IMG/VR virus record: IMGVR_UViG_3300030389_003354
Location: 1-27,415 of that record
Source: a virus
Length of the DNA: 27,415 bases
Direction: 5' to 3' (one strand)
This document shows, in pieces, positions 1-10,900 of the stretch. Made by a program: the position numbers and the translations under genes. The notes below the pieces were generated by a model. The model ran no database searches. It saw nothing but the letters and a program-made list of their open reading frames with translations, and had not been told where the DNA came from. How positions within the stretch are numbered: the stretch's first letter is position 1; every line of letters starts with the position of its first letter.

Positions 1-2
1 TA

Positions 3-2033
3 TTTGTCTCAACTGATGTCGGCAGGTTGGTAAAGCTACACGATGGCTTTGCCAAAATAACAGCGTTTACAAATGCCACAACGGTAGTCGCCAGTGTGCA
101 AGAGAACGCTGATGGCAGAACCGAGCTGATGCCATCTTACGCATCAAACACGATTAGTTTTCACGAAGGAGATCCAAGCTCTACAGGATTAGAGCATAAC
201 GATAGGCTGCAAGACACTGCTGGTGCGTTCATTGATCAGGGTTTTAAGGTTGGTCAAAAAATCACGATTACCGGAGCTGGTACATCAAACAACAATGAAA
301 CAAGCGCAATCATTGTCAAAGTTACTGATGACACGTTGCTTCTTGCGCCGAGCTCTGATTTGACCGATGAGGCGGCGAGCAACACGATAACAATCAATGG
401 TGACCTGACAGCCTCAACTGACTTTGCCCTTGGTGCGTTTTCAGCAACAACCGGACACCCTGCTGCGGTTGCCTTTTATGAACAGAGGCTGGTGTTTGCT
501 AGTACGACCAATCAGCCGCAGACTTTGTTTTTTTCGGTCGGTGGGAGCTTCGAAGACTTCACGGCTGGCACAGATAATGACGATGCGCTGACCTACACAT
601 TGGGCAGTAACCAGGTCAATATTATTAGGTTTCTACAAGCCGGTCGTGTTCTCTTGGTTGGGACATCCGGTGGCGAGTTTGTTGTATCAAGCTCTGAGGA
701 CGCACCCTTGAGCCCGACCAACACGGTCGTCAAACGACAAGCCACATACGGATCTGCAAACGTGCAACCCGTGCAAGTTGCTAACGTCACTTTGTTTGTG
801 CAGCGAGCTCGACGTAAATTACGCGAGCTGGTGTTTGATCAAAGCACTGATAGTTACCAGGCACCGGATATGACTATTTTGGCCGAGCACGTAACGGAAA
901 GCGGCATCAAAGAAATGGCTTTGCAGCAAGAGCCAGACAACATTGTGTGGTGTGTGCTGAATAATGGTCACTTTGTTGGAATGACGTATCGTAGAGAAGA
1001 GAACGTCATCGCCTGGCACGATCACGTAATTGGTGGAACAAGTGGAGCGTGTACGGTAACGGTCTCAGATTATGCGAACATTGCGACCGGCACGACACTG
1101 ACATTTACAAAGTCTGACGGTAGCACGGTGACCTTTACCTCTGAGGCGGCTGGGAGCTCAGACCCATCATCTGCCACAGGCTTTCGACCCAACACATCAA
1201 ACAATGTGACTGCTGACAATATTTTTACAGCGATAAACGCCCATACAGATTTTACAGTCGCCAATCCGTCTGCTGCGGTCGTCACCATCGAGGAGACCAG
1301 TCCGACACCTGGGGGCTTTTTAACAGTTGTCAGCTCAGACACAACGAGGCTTACGACCACCGACCAGACATTTGCTCTCGCAGAAAGTGTCGCCACGATC
1401 CCTGGCGATCTAAACGAGGATGATATTTACGTCATCGTTCAACGCACAGTAAACAAGACAACCAAAAGATATGTGGAGTATTTTTCAGAATTTGACTTTG
1501 GTACAGATAGTAGTGATGCTTTTTTTGTTGACTCTGGTCTTAGTTACTCTGGAGCTTCAGCTACCACTATAAGCGGTCTTGACCACCTCGAAGGTCAGAC
1601 AGTCACGATAAATGCAAACGGGGCAACGCACCCAAACAAGAAGGTGAGCTCAGGCGCGATCACGCTCGATTTTGCGGTCACCAAAGCCCATATCGGGCTG
1701 CACTTTGCATCGACCTTGCAAACGATGCGGCTTGAGGCTGGTGGAACGCAGGGAACAGCGCAGGGCAAAACAAAACGTATCCATGAGGTGACGCTCAGGT
1801 TGTTTCGCACGATCGGCTGTCAGATCGGAGATAGTGAGACAAATCTCGATCGAATACCTTTTCGATCAAGCGCAGATGAAATGGATCAGGCACTGGATTT
1901 ATTTTCGGGCGATAAGGAGCTGGAGTTCTCCGGTGGTTTTGATACCGATGGTTTTATCGTGGTGCAGCAAGACCAGCCGCTACCGATGACCATTTTGGGT
2001 ATTTTCCCCGAGTTAATTACTTTTGATCAGTGA
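3..2033 (+). CDS. Podovirus tail protein (tail tubular/nozzle-like), 5' truncated
   Basis: The frame is open to the left edge, so the true start lies outside the window; the first possible internal start (TTG at 27) has no visible Shine-Dalgarno and is not convincing. The protein is rich in Thr, Ser, Gly and Val, has no membrane segment, and looks like a beta-rich virion protein. The stretch around 480-1030 (HPAAVAFYEQRLVFAST, then LSPTNTVVKRQATYGSANVQPVQV) resembles the large tail tubular or nozzle proteins of T7-like and P22/epsilon15-like podoviruses, which close the tail tip and gate DNA exit. It is the first of a tight run whose next members look like T7 gp13 and gp14, which supports the tail assignment. 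Its stop overlaps the next start (GTGA). It could instead be a tail-hub or stabilisation protein; a structural role is more certain than the exact one. Confidence 0.72.
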   Translation, partial: FVSTDVGRLVKLHDGFAKITAFTNATTVVASVQENADGRTELMPSYASNTISFHEGDPSSTGLEHNDRLQDTAGAFIDQGFKVGQKITITGAGTSNNNETSAIIVKVTDDTLLLAPSSDLTDEAASNTITINGDLTASTDFALGAFSATTGHPAAVAFYEQRLVFASTTNQPQTLFFSVGGSFEDFTAGTDNDDALTYTLGSNQVNIIRFLQAGRVLLVGTSGGEFVVSSSEDAPLSPTNTVVKRQATYGSANVQPVQVANVTLFVQRARRKLRELVFDQSTDSYQAPDMTILAEHVTESGIKEMALQQEPDNIVWCVLNNGHFVGMTYRREENVIAWHDHVIGGTSGACTVTVSDYANIATGTTLTFTKSDGSTVTFTSEAAGSSDPSSATGFRPNTSNNVTADNIFTAINAHTDFTVANPSAAVVTIEETSPTPGGFLTVVSSDTTRLTTTDQTFALAESVATIPGDLNEDDIYVIVQRTVNKTTKRYVEYFSEFDFGTDSSDAFFVDSGLSYSGASATTISGLDHLEGQTVTINANGATHPNKKVSSGAITLDFAVTKAHIGLHFASTLQTMRLEAGGTQGTAQGKTKRIHEVTLRLFRTIGCQIGDSETNLDRIPFRSSADEMDQALDLFSGDKELEFSGGFDTDGFIVVQQDQPLPMTILGIFPELITFDQ

Positions 2034-2479
2034 ACACAATCAATTACAAACCTGAGCATCTGCATGAGCTCATGGCCGGTAGACTTAATGCTGGAGCTCC
2101 TGAGAATATTGGCTACATGAAAGAGTATGCTGAGGAGCTGCAACATCCTGACTTCAGCTACAGCGTTATCCATAACGGTCATCTGGTGCTTTGCTGCGGT
2201 ATCGTGCCGATGTGGGCTGGTGTTGGTGAGGTCTGGTTTATAGCCAGTAATTTAATACACACACACAAAATACCGTTCATCAGATTTGCACGGCAAAAAA
2301 TGATGGAGGTGGTAGAGGCTAACAGCCTCATTCGAGTGCAGGGCGTGGTTAAAGTTGGGTGGGATACTGCACTAAGATTTGCAAAATTTATGGGATTTGA
2401 AACGGAAGGCATTATGAAAAAATACGGGCCAGAAGGCGCAGACTATTATCGCATAAGCTGGATTAAAAACGATGGCTGA
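2030..2479 (+). CDS. T7 gp13-like GNAT-fold protein
   Basis: 149 aa starting with GTG inside the stop of the upstream tail gene (GTGA overlap), a sign of translational coupling. Residues about 40-135 show a GNAT-like pattern: a strand run (SYSVIHNGHLVLCCGIVP), an aromatic strand (GEVWFIAS), a helix, and a C-terminal FAKFMGFETEGIMKKYGPEGADYYRISW segment typical of acetyltransferase-fold phage proteins grouped with T7 gp13. In T7, gp13 is needed for particle maturation though it is not clearly retained in the virion. It lies between a tail gene and a gp14-like gene, the same order as in T7-like phages. Whether it binds acetyl-CoA cannot be judged from sequence, so catalytic activity is not claimed. 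Confidence 0.7.
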   Translation: MNTINYKPEHLHELMAGRLNAGAPENIGYMKEYAEELQHPDFSYSVIHNGHLVLCCGIVPMWAGVGEVWFIASNLIHTHKIPFIRFARQKMMEVVEANSLIRVQGVVKVGWDTALRFAKFMGFETEGIMKKYGPEGADYYRISWIKNDG

Positions 2480-2984
2480 ATTTGCAGTTATAGCGGCAGC
2501 TGGGGCCGCAGTGGCAGGTGGTGTGGCAAGTGTAGCCGGTGCCATAGCCACCGGCAGACAGCAAGAGGCAGCGTACAAATACAACGCAGATGTCAACGAG
2601 CGTAATGCTCAAGTGCAAGAGCAAGCAGCCGAACAACTTGTCTTTATTGAAGAACAAAAAATTGCTGATTTTCGTGAGCAGTTTTATGACCTGCAAGACG
2701 CTCAATCACAGGCGTTTAGATATAACGGCTGGATTGCGGAAGAGGGAACACCGCTTAAAGTCGCCCTAGCTTCTGCCCAGGAGGCTGAAGAAGAAATAGC
2801 TATCCGGCGATATAACGCCAAGGTCGGAGCGCAAGAGGCTGAGGAGCGCGGCGTGGCCTTTCGTATGGAAGGCCAGCTCCAGAGAATGTATGGCAGTGCA
2901 GCTCGTCGAGCCGGTGTTATAGGGGCTGGGACATCCTTGCTCAGCGGCATTTCAAAAGGTGGACAAATTTATGCAGGTGCTTAG
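2472..2984 (+). CDS. Internal virion (ejection) protein, T7 gp14-like
   Basis: 170 aa; ATG overlaps the end of the gp13-like gene by 8 bases. The N-terminus is a small-residue hydrophobic segment (residues about 3-27, AVIAAAGAAVAGGVASVAGA), followed by a long Ala/Glu/Gln-rich helical or coiled-coil region (about 30-140) and a Gly-rich tail (GAGTSLLSGISKGG). Size, helical composition and N-terminal hydrophobic helix match the gp14-type ejection proteins of T7-like podoviruses, which leave the capsid with the DNA and form a channel part in the outer membrane. Order also fits, directly before a gp15-position gene that starts on the base after this stop. Family assignment rests on architecture and order rather than a diagnostic motif. 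Confidence 0.65.
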   Translation: MAEFAVIAAAGAAVAGGVASVAGAIATGRQQEAAYKYNADVNERNAQVQEQAAEQLVFIEEQKIADFREQFYDLQDAQSQAFRYNGWIAEEGTPLKVALASAQEAEEEIAIRRYNAKVGAQEAEERGVAFRMEGQLQRMYGSAARRAGVIGAGTSLLSGISKGGQIYAGA

Positions 2985-4775
2985 ATGAAAGTCCCAACAT
3001 ATACCCGTCAAACTCAACCAACGCAGTCAACTGGTGCGATACCGTTTGGTGTAACCGCCTCACCGTCTGCGCTGTCAGCAGATACGCGAGCCGCTACCGA
3101 GCTCGGGCAGACTGTAATGCAAGAGGGGTTGAAATGGTTTGAAAGTGAATTAAAGATACGCCGACAATCAGAGCTCGATGCGGCTGATAATGATTTTAAG
3201 TCAATTCTTGCTGATGAAAAGTTAAACTCGCAATCTACAGATCCAGTACAGTTGCTTGAAGGTAAAAACGGGAGACCAAGTTTTGAACAGGGTATGCAAC
3301 TAAAACTTACAGAGTTTCTTTTAGACCCAAATAATAGTCTTGGCGATAGTGTTGTAAAAAGACGGTTCAAGGCGAGAGCTTTAGACAATATTACTTCAAC
3401 AACGATCTCAGTAAAACAGGATGCACGAAAACGACTTGTCGATAGTGCGGTAGCTTTTAGGTTAGAAAAAACTGAGGAACTTGAGAGGCAGGCGGTTTTT
3501 GGCAATAAAACTGAGAGAGCCGCAGCCCGTCGTGAATTGTTTGGCAAAACTGACACGCAAGGAAAGGTCATTTCTTTAGGCATTTACGAGCAAATGGCAA
3601 AAGATGGTTTTATTTTGCCGACGAAAGCGTTAAGCCTTAAACAGAAATCTCTTGAAACGATTGACGAAACAAACGTTGAACAGCGATTGCTTGCAGCCGA
3701 TCGAGCCAATGATGCAAATGCAGCACGCGAGGTTTATCGACAGATTCTCAATAACAAATTTGTTAATCTTGATTCTGAAACCAAACAAAACTTATTGGAG
3801 CGTGCCACGCGATTGGAAACAGCTCTGCAAAAGAGAGCAACAAGAGAGATTGATCAACAAGAAAGACGTATGGAGCGTAATAAAAAGAAAATACAAAACG
3901 AAACCTTTAACAAATTTTCAAAAAGAATTATTGCGCTTGAACTTAATCCAGAGGATCAAAACGTAAAAAAACCAACGGAGTTTGAGCTCCAAGTGCAGTA
4001 TGAGCAGGGCGATCTTACCTTAAAACAATTTGAAATTCTGCGAGATAAAATTAACGATCAAGATGCTAATCAATTAGATATAGAAAGATTTGTCGAAATT
4101 CAAAATGATATTTTGGCAGCAAGCGGTGTTAGCGACTTAGAGGAAATAGGCAATCGGGTTGATTCCCTAACAGGAAAAAACAAACCATTTCCCTTTGAAT
4201 TTGCTCAACGCTTAAAAAACCAAATAAACGCTAAAATAGCGCGAGCCCCTGAGACCAAAGACATCGACTTTTATCACAACAGACTATTACGGTATCTCGG
4301 TGAAACCGACCTCAAAACCTATGATAACACAAAAAGAAAGATAAACGATGATGCTATCTTCACTTATCGTGATTTGACCAGACTGGACGGAAAAGATCCT
4401 CCTTTAAAAGCCGAAGAGGCTTACAGAATAGTAACTGAGCAGTATGATAGATCAGTAGCACAAAATTTAAGTTTCCTCGCGCCAGCCCCATTTGTAAAAA
4501 AATATCTCAATAACAAGTCAGTTGATAGTGGTGAAATTACAAAAGTAGATATTGAAGAAGCGAAAAAGAAAATAAGCTCTAACACTCAGATTTCACAACG
4601 GCAGCGTATGTTTGAGTTTGAAACACTGCAAATTATTGAAGACCGTTTAAAAGATCAAGTACAAGACAAAGACAACGGTGATCCTAAAAATGCCAAATTG
4701 GAAGGTAAAAACTTTGCCGACAAAATCATAGACTATTTTTCATCTAACAAAAATAAACCAGTAAAGACTAACTAA
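2985..4775 (+). CDS. Internal virion protein, gp15-position, mostly helical
   Basis: 596 aa, ATG immediately after the preceding stop. After a short N-terminal stretch rich in Thr, Pro and Gln (YTRQTQPTQSTGAIPFGVTASP) the chain is charged, rich in Lys, Glu, Gln and Asn, and predicted mainly alpha-helical, with probable coiled coil around residues 270-320. There is no membrane segment or enzyme motif. In T7-like phages the gene between gp14 and gp16 encodes gp15, a large helical ejection protein forming the periplasmic tunnel; position, size and composition fit, but no sequence motif proves it. Codon use is more A/T-rich than in the flanking tail gene. The stop overlaps the next ATG as TAATG. 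Confidence 0.55.
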   Translation: MKVPTYTRQTQPTQSTGAIPFGVTASPSALSADTRAATELGQTVMQEGLKWFESELKIRRQSELDAADNDFKSILADEKLNSQSTDPVQLLEGKNGRPSFEQGMQLKLTEFLLDPNNSLGDSVVKRRFKARALDNITSTTISVKQDARKRLVDSAVAFRLEKTEELERQAVFGNKTERAAARRELFGKTDTQGKVISLGIYEQMAKDGFILPTKALSLKQKSLETIDETNVEQRLLAADRANDANAAREVYRQILNNKFVNLDSETKQNLLERATRLETALQKRATREIDQQERRMERNKKKIQNETFNKFSKRIIALELNPEDQNVKKPTEFELQVQYEQGDLTLKQFEILRDKINDQDANQLDIERFVEIQNDILAASGVSDLEEIGNRVDSLTGKNKPFPFEFAQRLKNQINAKIARAPETKDIDFYHNRLLRYLGETDLKTYDNTKRKINDDAIFTYRDLTRLDGKDPPLKAEEAYRIVTEQYDRSVAQNLSFLAPAPFVKKYLNNKSVDSGEITKVDIEEAKKKISSNTQISQRQRMFEFETLQIIEDRLKDQVQDKDNGDPKNAKLEGKNFADKIIDYFSSNKNKPVKTN

Positions 4776-7700
4776 TGGAAGATATTGGACAAGAATATGT
4801 ACGCTCTCGTCAGGTTGGTGAGATGGCTACGGGAGATTATGCAGATTTTCTTGAAACCCAAGCCCCGTTTCCAAAAGATGGTTTTGACGCTCAGTACATT
4901 ATTGAAAGAAACCTTGAAGTCCCAGAAAAAAACGAACTGACCGAAGGTGATCTTCAAAACTTCAACAATGATGATGGTCAGCGTTTTATAAACGCTAGTC
5001 GTATTTTGTATGATTTTATGAAAACAAAACCAAAACAGCGACAAAGGGACACCGCAGAGGCCGTTGAGCAATTTAGAGAAGACTCGCCACAGTCTGCACA
5101 ATATATGAGAGGATTGCCCCCAGGCGTGGGATCAATGCCAACAGACGACGGCACTCCGCAGACAAATCAGCAGTTCGCCCAGTATGGTCTCGAACTGGGA
5201 GGGCAGCTTGAGTACAATTTTTCCAATCTTGGTTTTAATGCTGCGCGATTGACGGAGATGGATGACACCACTAAGTCGGCTTTATATGTTTTGATGAACA
5301 CATACGAAAAGCTGCCTTATTTTACTTGGAATGGCACAAAGCGTTTTGTCAAAGGCGTGATGACAGATCCGGCGACAATTTTAGGTCTCGGAACACTTGG
5401 TTTCGGTTTTTTAGGTCAAGCCGGTTTGAAACAAGCAACACGTAAAGGTTTGCTTGCAGCGATCAAAGCATCATTAAAAAGTCCTTACGCAATCGCAGCT
5501 ATCGAAGGTGGTGCTTATGGTGGTTTAGATGATGCTTTTCGTCAGCGTATTAAAATAATGGCTGGTGCTCAACCAGAGGGTTTTAGGCCAGGGCAGTCAG
5601 CTTTGGCTACGGGCATTGGCACAGTGGCTGGGCCAGCGATCGTGGGGGCTGGTCAAGGTGTTGTCAAAGGTGTATCGGCGGCTCGTGACCGCATACGAGC
5701 CCGAATGCAATCCCGACAGAGATTAAATCAAAGACTTGATACGCGAGGTGGCGTGCTGCCAACAGAGCAATCGCCTGGTATGCCAACTACCGCCCGACAA
5801 GGTGAGATGTTTGCCGGTAGACAAATGACACCACCACCTGCACCAGCAGCCGCAAGACCAGACGAGCTCGGGTTTCGATCAGGACTTATAAGAATGCTTG
5901 ATGAGTTGCCAGAGGCCGCAAGCGGTCAGCAGATACTCAGCACATTGAGCAACGAAAATCGGCTTGGTCAGTACGGTGCTAAAAAGTCAGAAATTGAGTT
6001 ACTTGGCTTGCCAGAATTTTTGCAAGGCAAACAGCGTGTAACAAAACAAGAGTTACAAGATTTTATTCAATCAAAACGTGTACGGATGCGTGGGACTGAT
6101 GAAGGCGGCGGTATAATAGCTTCGGAGGCTGAGCCAGGGGACAATCCAACATATTATAGTCTGCGCGAAATGGTGGATGCAAATGATCAGGGGCTCAACA
6201 GACATTATATGTTCGGTATGCAGGGCGATGACATTGTTGGATCAGAGGTAACGATTGAGGGTCGATTGCCACTTGATAATTTATCTTTTTACAGAAAGCA
6301 ATTAAATGAACTTGATACCGTAATTCGAAATGATGAGATTTTTTACGTTCAACCAGGTGACGCAGACTATGATCCTGAATACGCAAAACGTTTTGAGGGT
6401 CAGGAAATCTCTTACATAAGACCAGAAATTCAAAATGCACTGGACGATTTTGAGGCTGAATATAGCGACATAAGCAATAATGGAAATCGGGTAAATCTCA
6501 ATCTACGAGGCAGTGAACAAGATCGATTAAGTGAGGCTTTAGTTAATCTTGATGATGCGACTGGTCATGTAGTATTAAACAATATTGAGATGCGAGAGCC
6601 GTTTGTTTATGATTTTTATGGAGATGGGATTTATCCAAATCAACGCGGCGATGTGACTTTTGATGAAGCGGTCTCTTCTGCCAGAAATTACATTGAAGAT
6701 GTAGAAACCGATCCAAGCGGTCGGTCAATGCAATTTATAGGCACGACTTATCCAACGGCTCGTGGGGGTAACCCTAAAAACTATAGAGAGTTCCGTTTGC
6801 TGCCGCCCGAAAATGACCCACGCTTTGCCAACATAGATACGACTCAGCATTTTGAACGCGATACATTTGCTCATTTTAGAAGCACTGATCGTGCGATAGA
6901 GCGAGAAAATGGCAATATTATTGACTCGATGTTTGTTGAGGAAATGCAAAGCGATTACGTGCAAGGAGGTCAACGTGCTGGCTTTAAGCCAAAAAACGTT
7001 ACTCGCGTGGAGGCTCAAAACAAAGCAGAGGAGCTTCAGACCAAATTTGTTGAGACATATACTGATAGCATTTCTGATCGGGTCGATCGGTTTTTAGCAG
7101 ACACAAATTTGCAAGGTCTGGAGTATCAGGGAAAACCTATTGGAACATGGATTGTAGATGACTTGTTAAGAAATATTGCAGAGAATGGATCTGCAATAAC
7201 ATCTAATAACCTTGATTTTATCAGACAAGACAGTCTTAGAAACAACGTGCCTGTCCCCCCAGTCCTCAGCGACAGCACTCTATCGCAGTTAAAAGACAGC
7301 AAAGATTTACAAAAACTACGTCAATACGTTCGTTCGATTACAAAAAAAATTACTGATCAGGTCGGAGAGCAACAAAAATTTGGAGAAATGCTGTTTGATA
7401 TTGTCGCTGGATTTGCTGAAAAAGATGTTCAGCAACTTGCAGCAGCACAGAAACTTTTTGATAGAACTGTAAAAGGTGTTGAGGATCTTCCCATGCGCTC
7501 AAATTGGGTAGAGCTCACAATGAAATCAGCAATCGCCCAAGCCGTAAAAGAAAACAAACAAATCATAGCCTTTCCATTTAGCGATGCCACAATTTCTGAT
7601 GTTGAGGGCTTCAGAACACCGAGAGGCGCAATCAGTCGGCTTTATCTCAAAGATGTTCCTAAAATTCTTAAAAAACTTGCCAAGCAGTATGATGGCACGA

Positions 7701-7909
7701 TTGAAACGGGCAAGCTGACTGATAGCAAATCACCGAACACGCGAGGCGAAGATAGCGGCAAGGTCATCATGTTACGTCTTAATAATCCCGATAAAATCAA
7801 AAAAGAAGGGTTAGCACTGCCGAGCATCGTTGGTGCCACTGTCGCAGGTGCTGGAGCTATGAAAACAGGCGCAAGACCAGAAGAGCAGCAAGCAGAAAAT
7901 AGATTATAG
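4775..7909 (+). CDS. Large internal virion protein with polyvalent-type domain
   Basis: 1044 aa, start in a TAATG overlap. Residues about 190-290 are hydrophobic and Gly/Ala-rich (MTDPATILGLGTLGFGFLGQAG, then YAIAAIEGGAYGG), likely membrane-interacting. A linker rich in Arg, Gln and Pro follows (about 300-365). Residues about 365-430 carry GQQILSTLS...LLGLPEFLQGKQRVTKQELQDFI, then HFERDTFAHFR (from H692), VEEMQSDYVQ (721-730) and SNWVELTMKSAIAQAVKENKQIIAFPF (from about 908). This ordered signature (HF..nvlaHvR, EeiQSD.hQ, W..l.lK..i..A) is common in giant phage polyvalent proteins injected with DNA. No catalytic assignment is made for it. Position suggests a gp16-like ejection protein. The gene ends 21 bases before a terminator hairpin. 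Confidence 0.6.
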   Translation: MEDIGQEYVRSRQVGEMATGDYADFLETQAPFPKDGFDAQYIIERNLEVPEKNELTEGDLQNFNNDDGQRFINASRILYDFMKTKPKQRQRDTAEAVEQFREDSPQSAQYMRGLPPGVGSMPTDDGTPQTNQQFAQYGLELGGQLEYNFSNLGFNAARLTEMDDTTKSALYVLMNTYEKLPYFTWNGTKRFVKGVMTDPATILGLGTLGFGFLGQAGLKQATRKGLLAAIKASLKSPYAIAAIEGGAYGGLDDAFRQRIKIMAGAQPEGFRPGQSALATGIGTVAGPAIVGAGQGVVKGVSAARDRIRARMQSRQRLNQRLDTRGGVLPTEQSPGMPTTARQGEMFAGRQMTPPPAPAAARPDELGFRSGLIRMLDELPEAASGQQILSTLSNENRLGQYGAKKSEIELLGLPEFLQGKQRVTKQELQDFIQSKRVRMRGTDEGGGIIASEAEPGDNPTYYSLREMVDANDQGLNRHYMFGMQGDDIVGSEVTIEGRLPLDNLSFYRKQLNELDTVIRNDEIFYVQPGDADYDPEYAKRFEGQEISYIRPEIQNALDDFEAEYSDISNNGNRVNLNLRGSEQDRLSEALVNLDDATGHVVLNNIEMREPFVYDFYGDGIYPNQRGDVTFDEAVSSARNYIEDVETDPSGRSMQFIGTTYPTARGGNPKNYREFRLLPPENDPRFANIDTTQHFERDTFAHFRSTDRAIERENGNIIDSMFVEEMQSDYVQGGQRAGFKPKNVTRVEAQNKAEELQTKFVETYTDSISDRVDRFLADTNLQGLEYQGKPIGTWIVDDLLRNIAENGSAITSNNLDFIRQDSLRNNVPVPPVLSDSTLSQLKDSKDLQKLRQYVRSITKKITDQVGEQQKFGEMLFDIVAGFAEKDVQQLAAAQKLFDRTVKGVEDLPMRSNWVELTMKSAIAQAVKENKQIIAFPFSDATISDVEGFRTPRGAISRLYLKDVPKILKKLAKQYDGTIETGKLTDSKSPNTRGEDSGKVIMLRLNNPDKIKKEGLALPSIVGATVAGAGAMKTGARPEEQQAENRL

Positions 7910-7931
7910 AGTTGTACAGTAGTTAAGTCTG

Positions 7932-7954
7932 GCCGCTTTTTGGCGGCTTTTTTT
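7932..7954 (+). terminator. Intrinsic terminator inside the virion operon
   Basis: A perfect 5-bp stem GCCGC (7932-7936) and GCGGC (7943-7947) with a 6-nt loop is followed by seven T. It lies between two giant virion genes that are otherwise head to tail with no new promoter visible, so it probably reduces rather than stops downstream expression, or is read through by an antiterminated polymerase. Confidence 0.75.
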
Positions 7955-7965
7955 ATGGAAAAAAT

Positions 7966-10900
7966 ATGGCAATAGATCCTAACGAAGTAAAGAACGTCAC
8001 TGACGAGGCCGTGCGTCTAGGCGGTATTACTGCGCCAATCAGGGGGAATGATGTTCTTGAGACTGATCCAAGTCAGCTCAAGCTAGAAAGTTTGGGTGTC
8101 CCTCCAAAAGAAATTATGCAGGGCGAAAACGATGGTGATTTACCAATCGAATTAGCTGGCCTTGGTAGTCTCACAAAAGGTGTAACAAATGTTATTGGCA
8201 GGGCGTTATCACCAAAAGATAATGTTTTCTTAAAATCACAGCAAAAACTTGAGGAGCTACAAAAAAACCAAACTGATGAGACCAATGAGGTAAACAGGTT
8301 ATTAGGTGGGAATGATAATGCACCTGATCACATTAAGGTCGAACCCCGAGATGTTGATGAAAATGGATTCGGCCCTGCATTGGACGCAGAGGAGGCTGCT
8401 TTTAGACAAGCTCTCGATAACGAAGTTTTTGGCCCGACTGACATACAGCTTAGTGAAAAATTTAAAGAAGGATTAGAACAGGCCCAACCACCAAATCAAA
8501 AAGGCTTGCTTGATGATTTCCGTGCGGTAGGTGCGCGAGGGGATGCAAAAATCCCTGATGAAAACGATATAAGAGACACAATACAGGCGTTAAGTTACAC
8601 TTACTCTGATAAAATAAAAGACGATAAGCGAGGCGAAATATCGTTAGCTGCTCAAAGACAGCTTGCCGATCTTGTCGGCGTTGATGAAGAACGCCTTAAA
8701 AAAACCATACTCGGTCGCCAACGAGGTCAGGTTATCCAGATGGAAGGAGCCGGACTGACCGAAACGATGATAGCAGCACGCGATTTATTGATGCGTGAAA
8801 TCGACATTTTAAGCAGCTTGTCAAAAAAGGCAGAGTTCGGTGATGATAAAGATGCTTTAGCATTTCGATCACAAATGGAATTTGTGGGATTGCTCCAATC
8901 ATCCATTAAGGGATCTGTAACAGAGATTGGTCGCGCTATGGGTGGCTTTCGTGCGCCTGCACGTACTGGCCGAGCTGGTGATGCTTTGTATGACCAAGAT
9001 GTTTCTCAGTTGCTCGAAGAATATGGAGGCACCGGCCAAATACGTGACATGGCAAAAGCGTTTAATTCTCTTGGCCCCAATCTATTTAAAAAAGCACAGG
9101 TTGCACGTAACGCAAGTAAGTATGGTAAATACTTTGATGCGTTTTACGAATTTTGGATCAACGCTCTATTAAGTAACCCAGTTACGCACATAAAAAATAT
9201 CTCAGGTGCTTTGCTGCAAGTCCTCGGTCATACGACAGAGACTTATGCAGCCGCTACGCTAGGTGCAACCAGAAGAGTTTTTGGAGGCGAAGCTCATGTA
9301 AATTTTGGCGATGCAAATGCTCAGGTCTTTGGCATAATAATGTCCTTGCGCGAGTCCTATGCTGCTGCCGGTCACTCAATGGCAACAGGGCAGCAGATGA
9401 TACCAGGATCTAAAATTGATCCTAAACGTGGTCGAAAACATGAACGAGCGTTTTCATCAGAAGCATTAGATTTGCAAGGCCCGTTTGGCACTGCGGTTGA
9501 TTTTACGGCTAAGGCGTTGACATTAGGGCGGTATCCAACAAAACTTTTAGAATTTGAAGACGCATTTTTTAAGGGCGTTGCCTATCGGCAAAGTCTCTAT
9601 GAGCAAGCCTACCGAACGGGCAGAACCGAGGGATTGAAGGGTGATAACCTCGCAACTTATATCGCTGAGTTTGTAAATGATCCTCCGCCCAGTGCTATCG
9701 AAAAAGGACAAAGCCACGCTCGTTATGTAACATTGCAAACAAACTTAGATGCCACTGGCAAAGCGTTACAGAAAATACGCAATTTGCCGTTTTTAAGATA
9801 TTTTGTCCCGTTTCTTAAAACACCCTATAACGCTTTTAAATTCGCTTTTCTTGATCGAACACCGCTAGGTCTGTATTGGGGTGACTCTCGAACAGCTATT
9901 GAAAAAGCAAAAGCACCTGGGGCAACGGCGGCTGATAAGGCGGCTGGCGATTTAGCTAAAACTCGAATTATGATGGGTAGTGCTACAGCTGCTACCGTTT
10001 TTGGTCTAGTGCTAACTGGTCAAATGACAGGTGGAGGGCCAAAAGATCCAGGCTTACGTGATGCCTACAGACAAAAAGGATGGAAGCCCTACAGTGTCAA
10101 AATTGGTAATGTATATTATAGCTATGCTGGAGCAGAACCTTTTTCATCCGTATTTATGATGGCGGCTGATGCTGCGGAGGCTGCGAAAAGTGGTTTTGCA
10201 GACGAGGAAGAACTTGAAAAAGTAGCCGCTGGTGTCATTGCATCATTGGGTAAACAGATGACGCAAAAGACCTTCATGCAAGGGTTCTCAACTCTTGTGA
10301 GCGTAATCGATAATAAGGATCGGTACGGCGGTAATTTTATTGAGCGTTTTGGTTCTTCAATCGTGCCTCGTATATTTAGCAATATAGAAACAACTGGAAT
10401 ACCTTTTGTTACTGAAGGCGATCCAGTTGTAAGAGCGACTCAAGGATTTCTTGACAATCTACGAGCGCAAATACCTGGATTGAGTGATAGTCTACCACCA
10501 CTTAGAAATCTTGCAGGGCAGACTGTTTATACAAGCGGAGCGTTTGGCCCTGATGTTTTATCACCTATCTATTCATCGGTGCATGGCCCGAACCCAAAAG
10601 ACCCAGATAAAAAAAGGGCGAAAGAGGCATTTGAAATGTTTAATATTTTCACAGATATTCGTTTCAACCCCTCGCAACATGGCAAGATGTTTAACGAAGA
10701 TGTCGAGCTGGGGCCAAAGGGTAAAGACTTATTTCATCAATATGCAGGTAAGCGAACATTAGAAGGATTTAAAAGATTTAAAAAATCCTCAATGTTCAAA
10801 AGATTATATCCGTTAGCAAAAAAGAAAGCAGGTCTCGCACGCGAAGAACTGCAAGACGCTTTTCGCGGTGTGTTGCAGAGAGCCCGTGCAAGAGCGCGAG

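Noticed and set aside
3014-3583. 189-codon minus-strand frame opposite the gp15-position gene
   Set aside because: Ser/Leu-rich shadow with no ribosome site inside a uniformly plus-strand operon.
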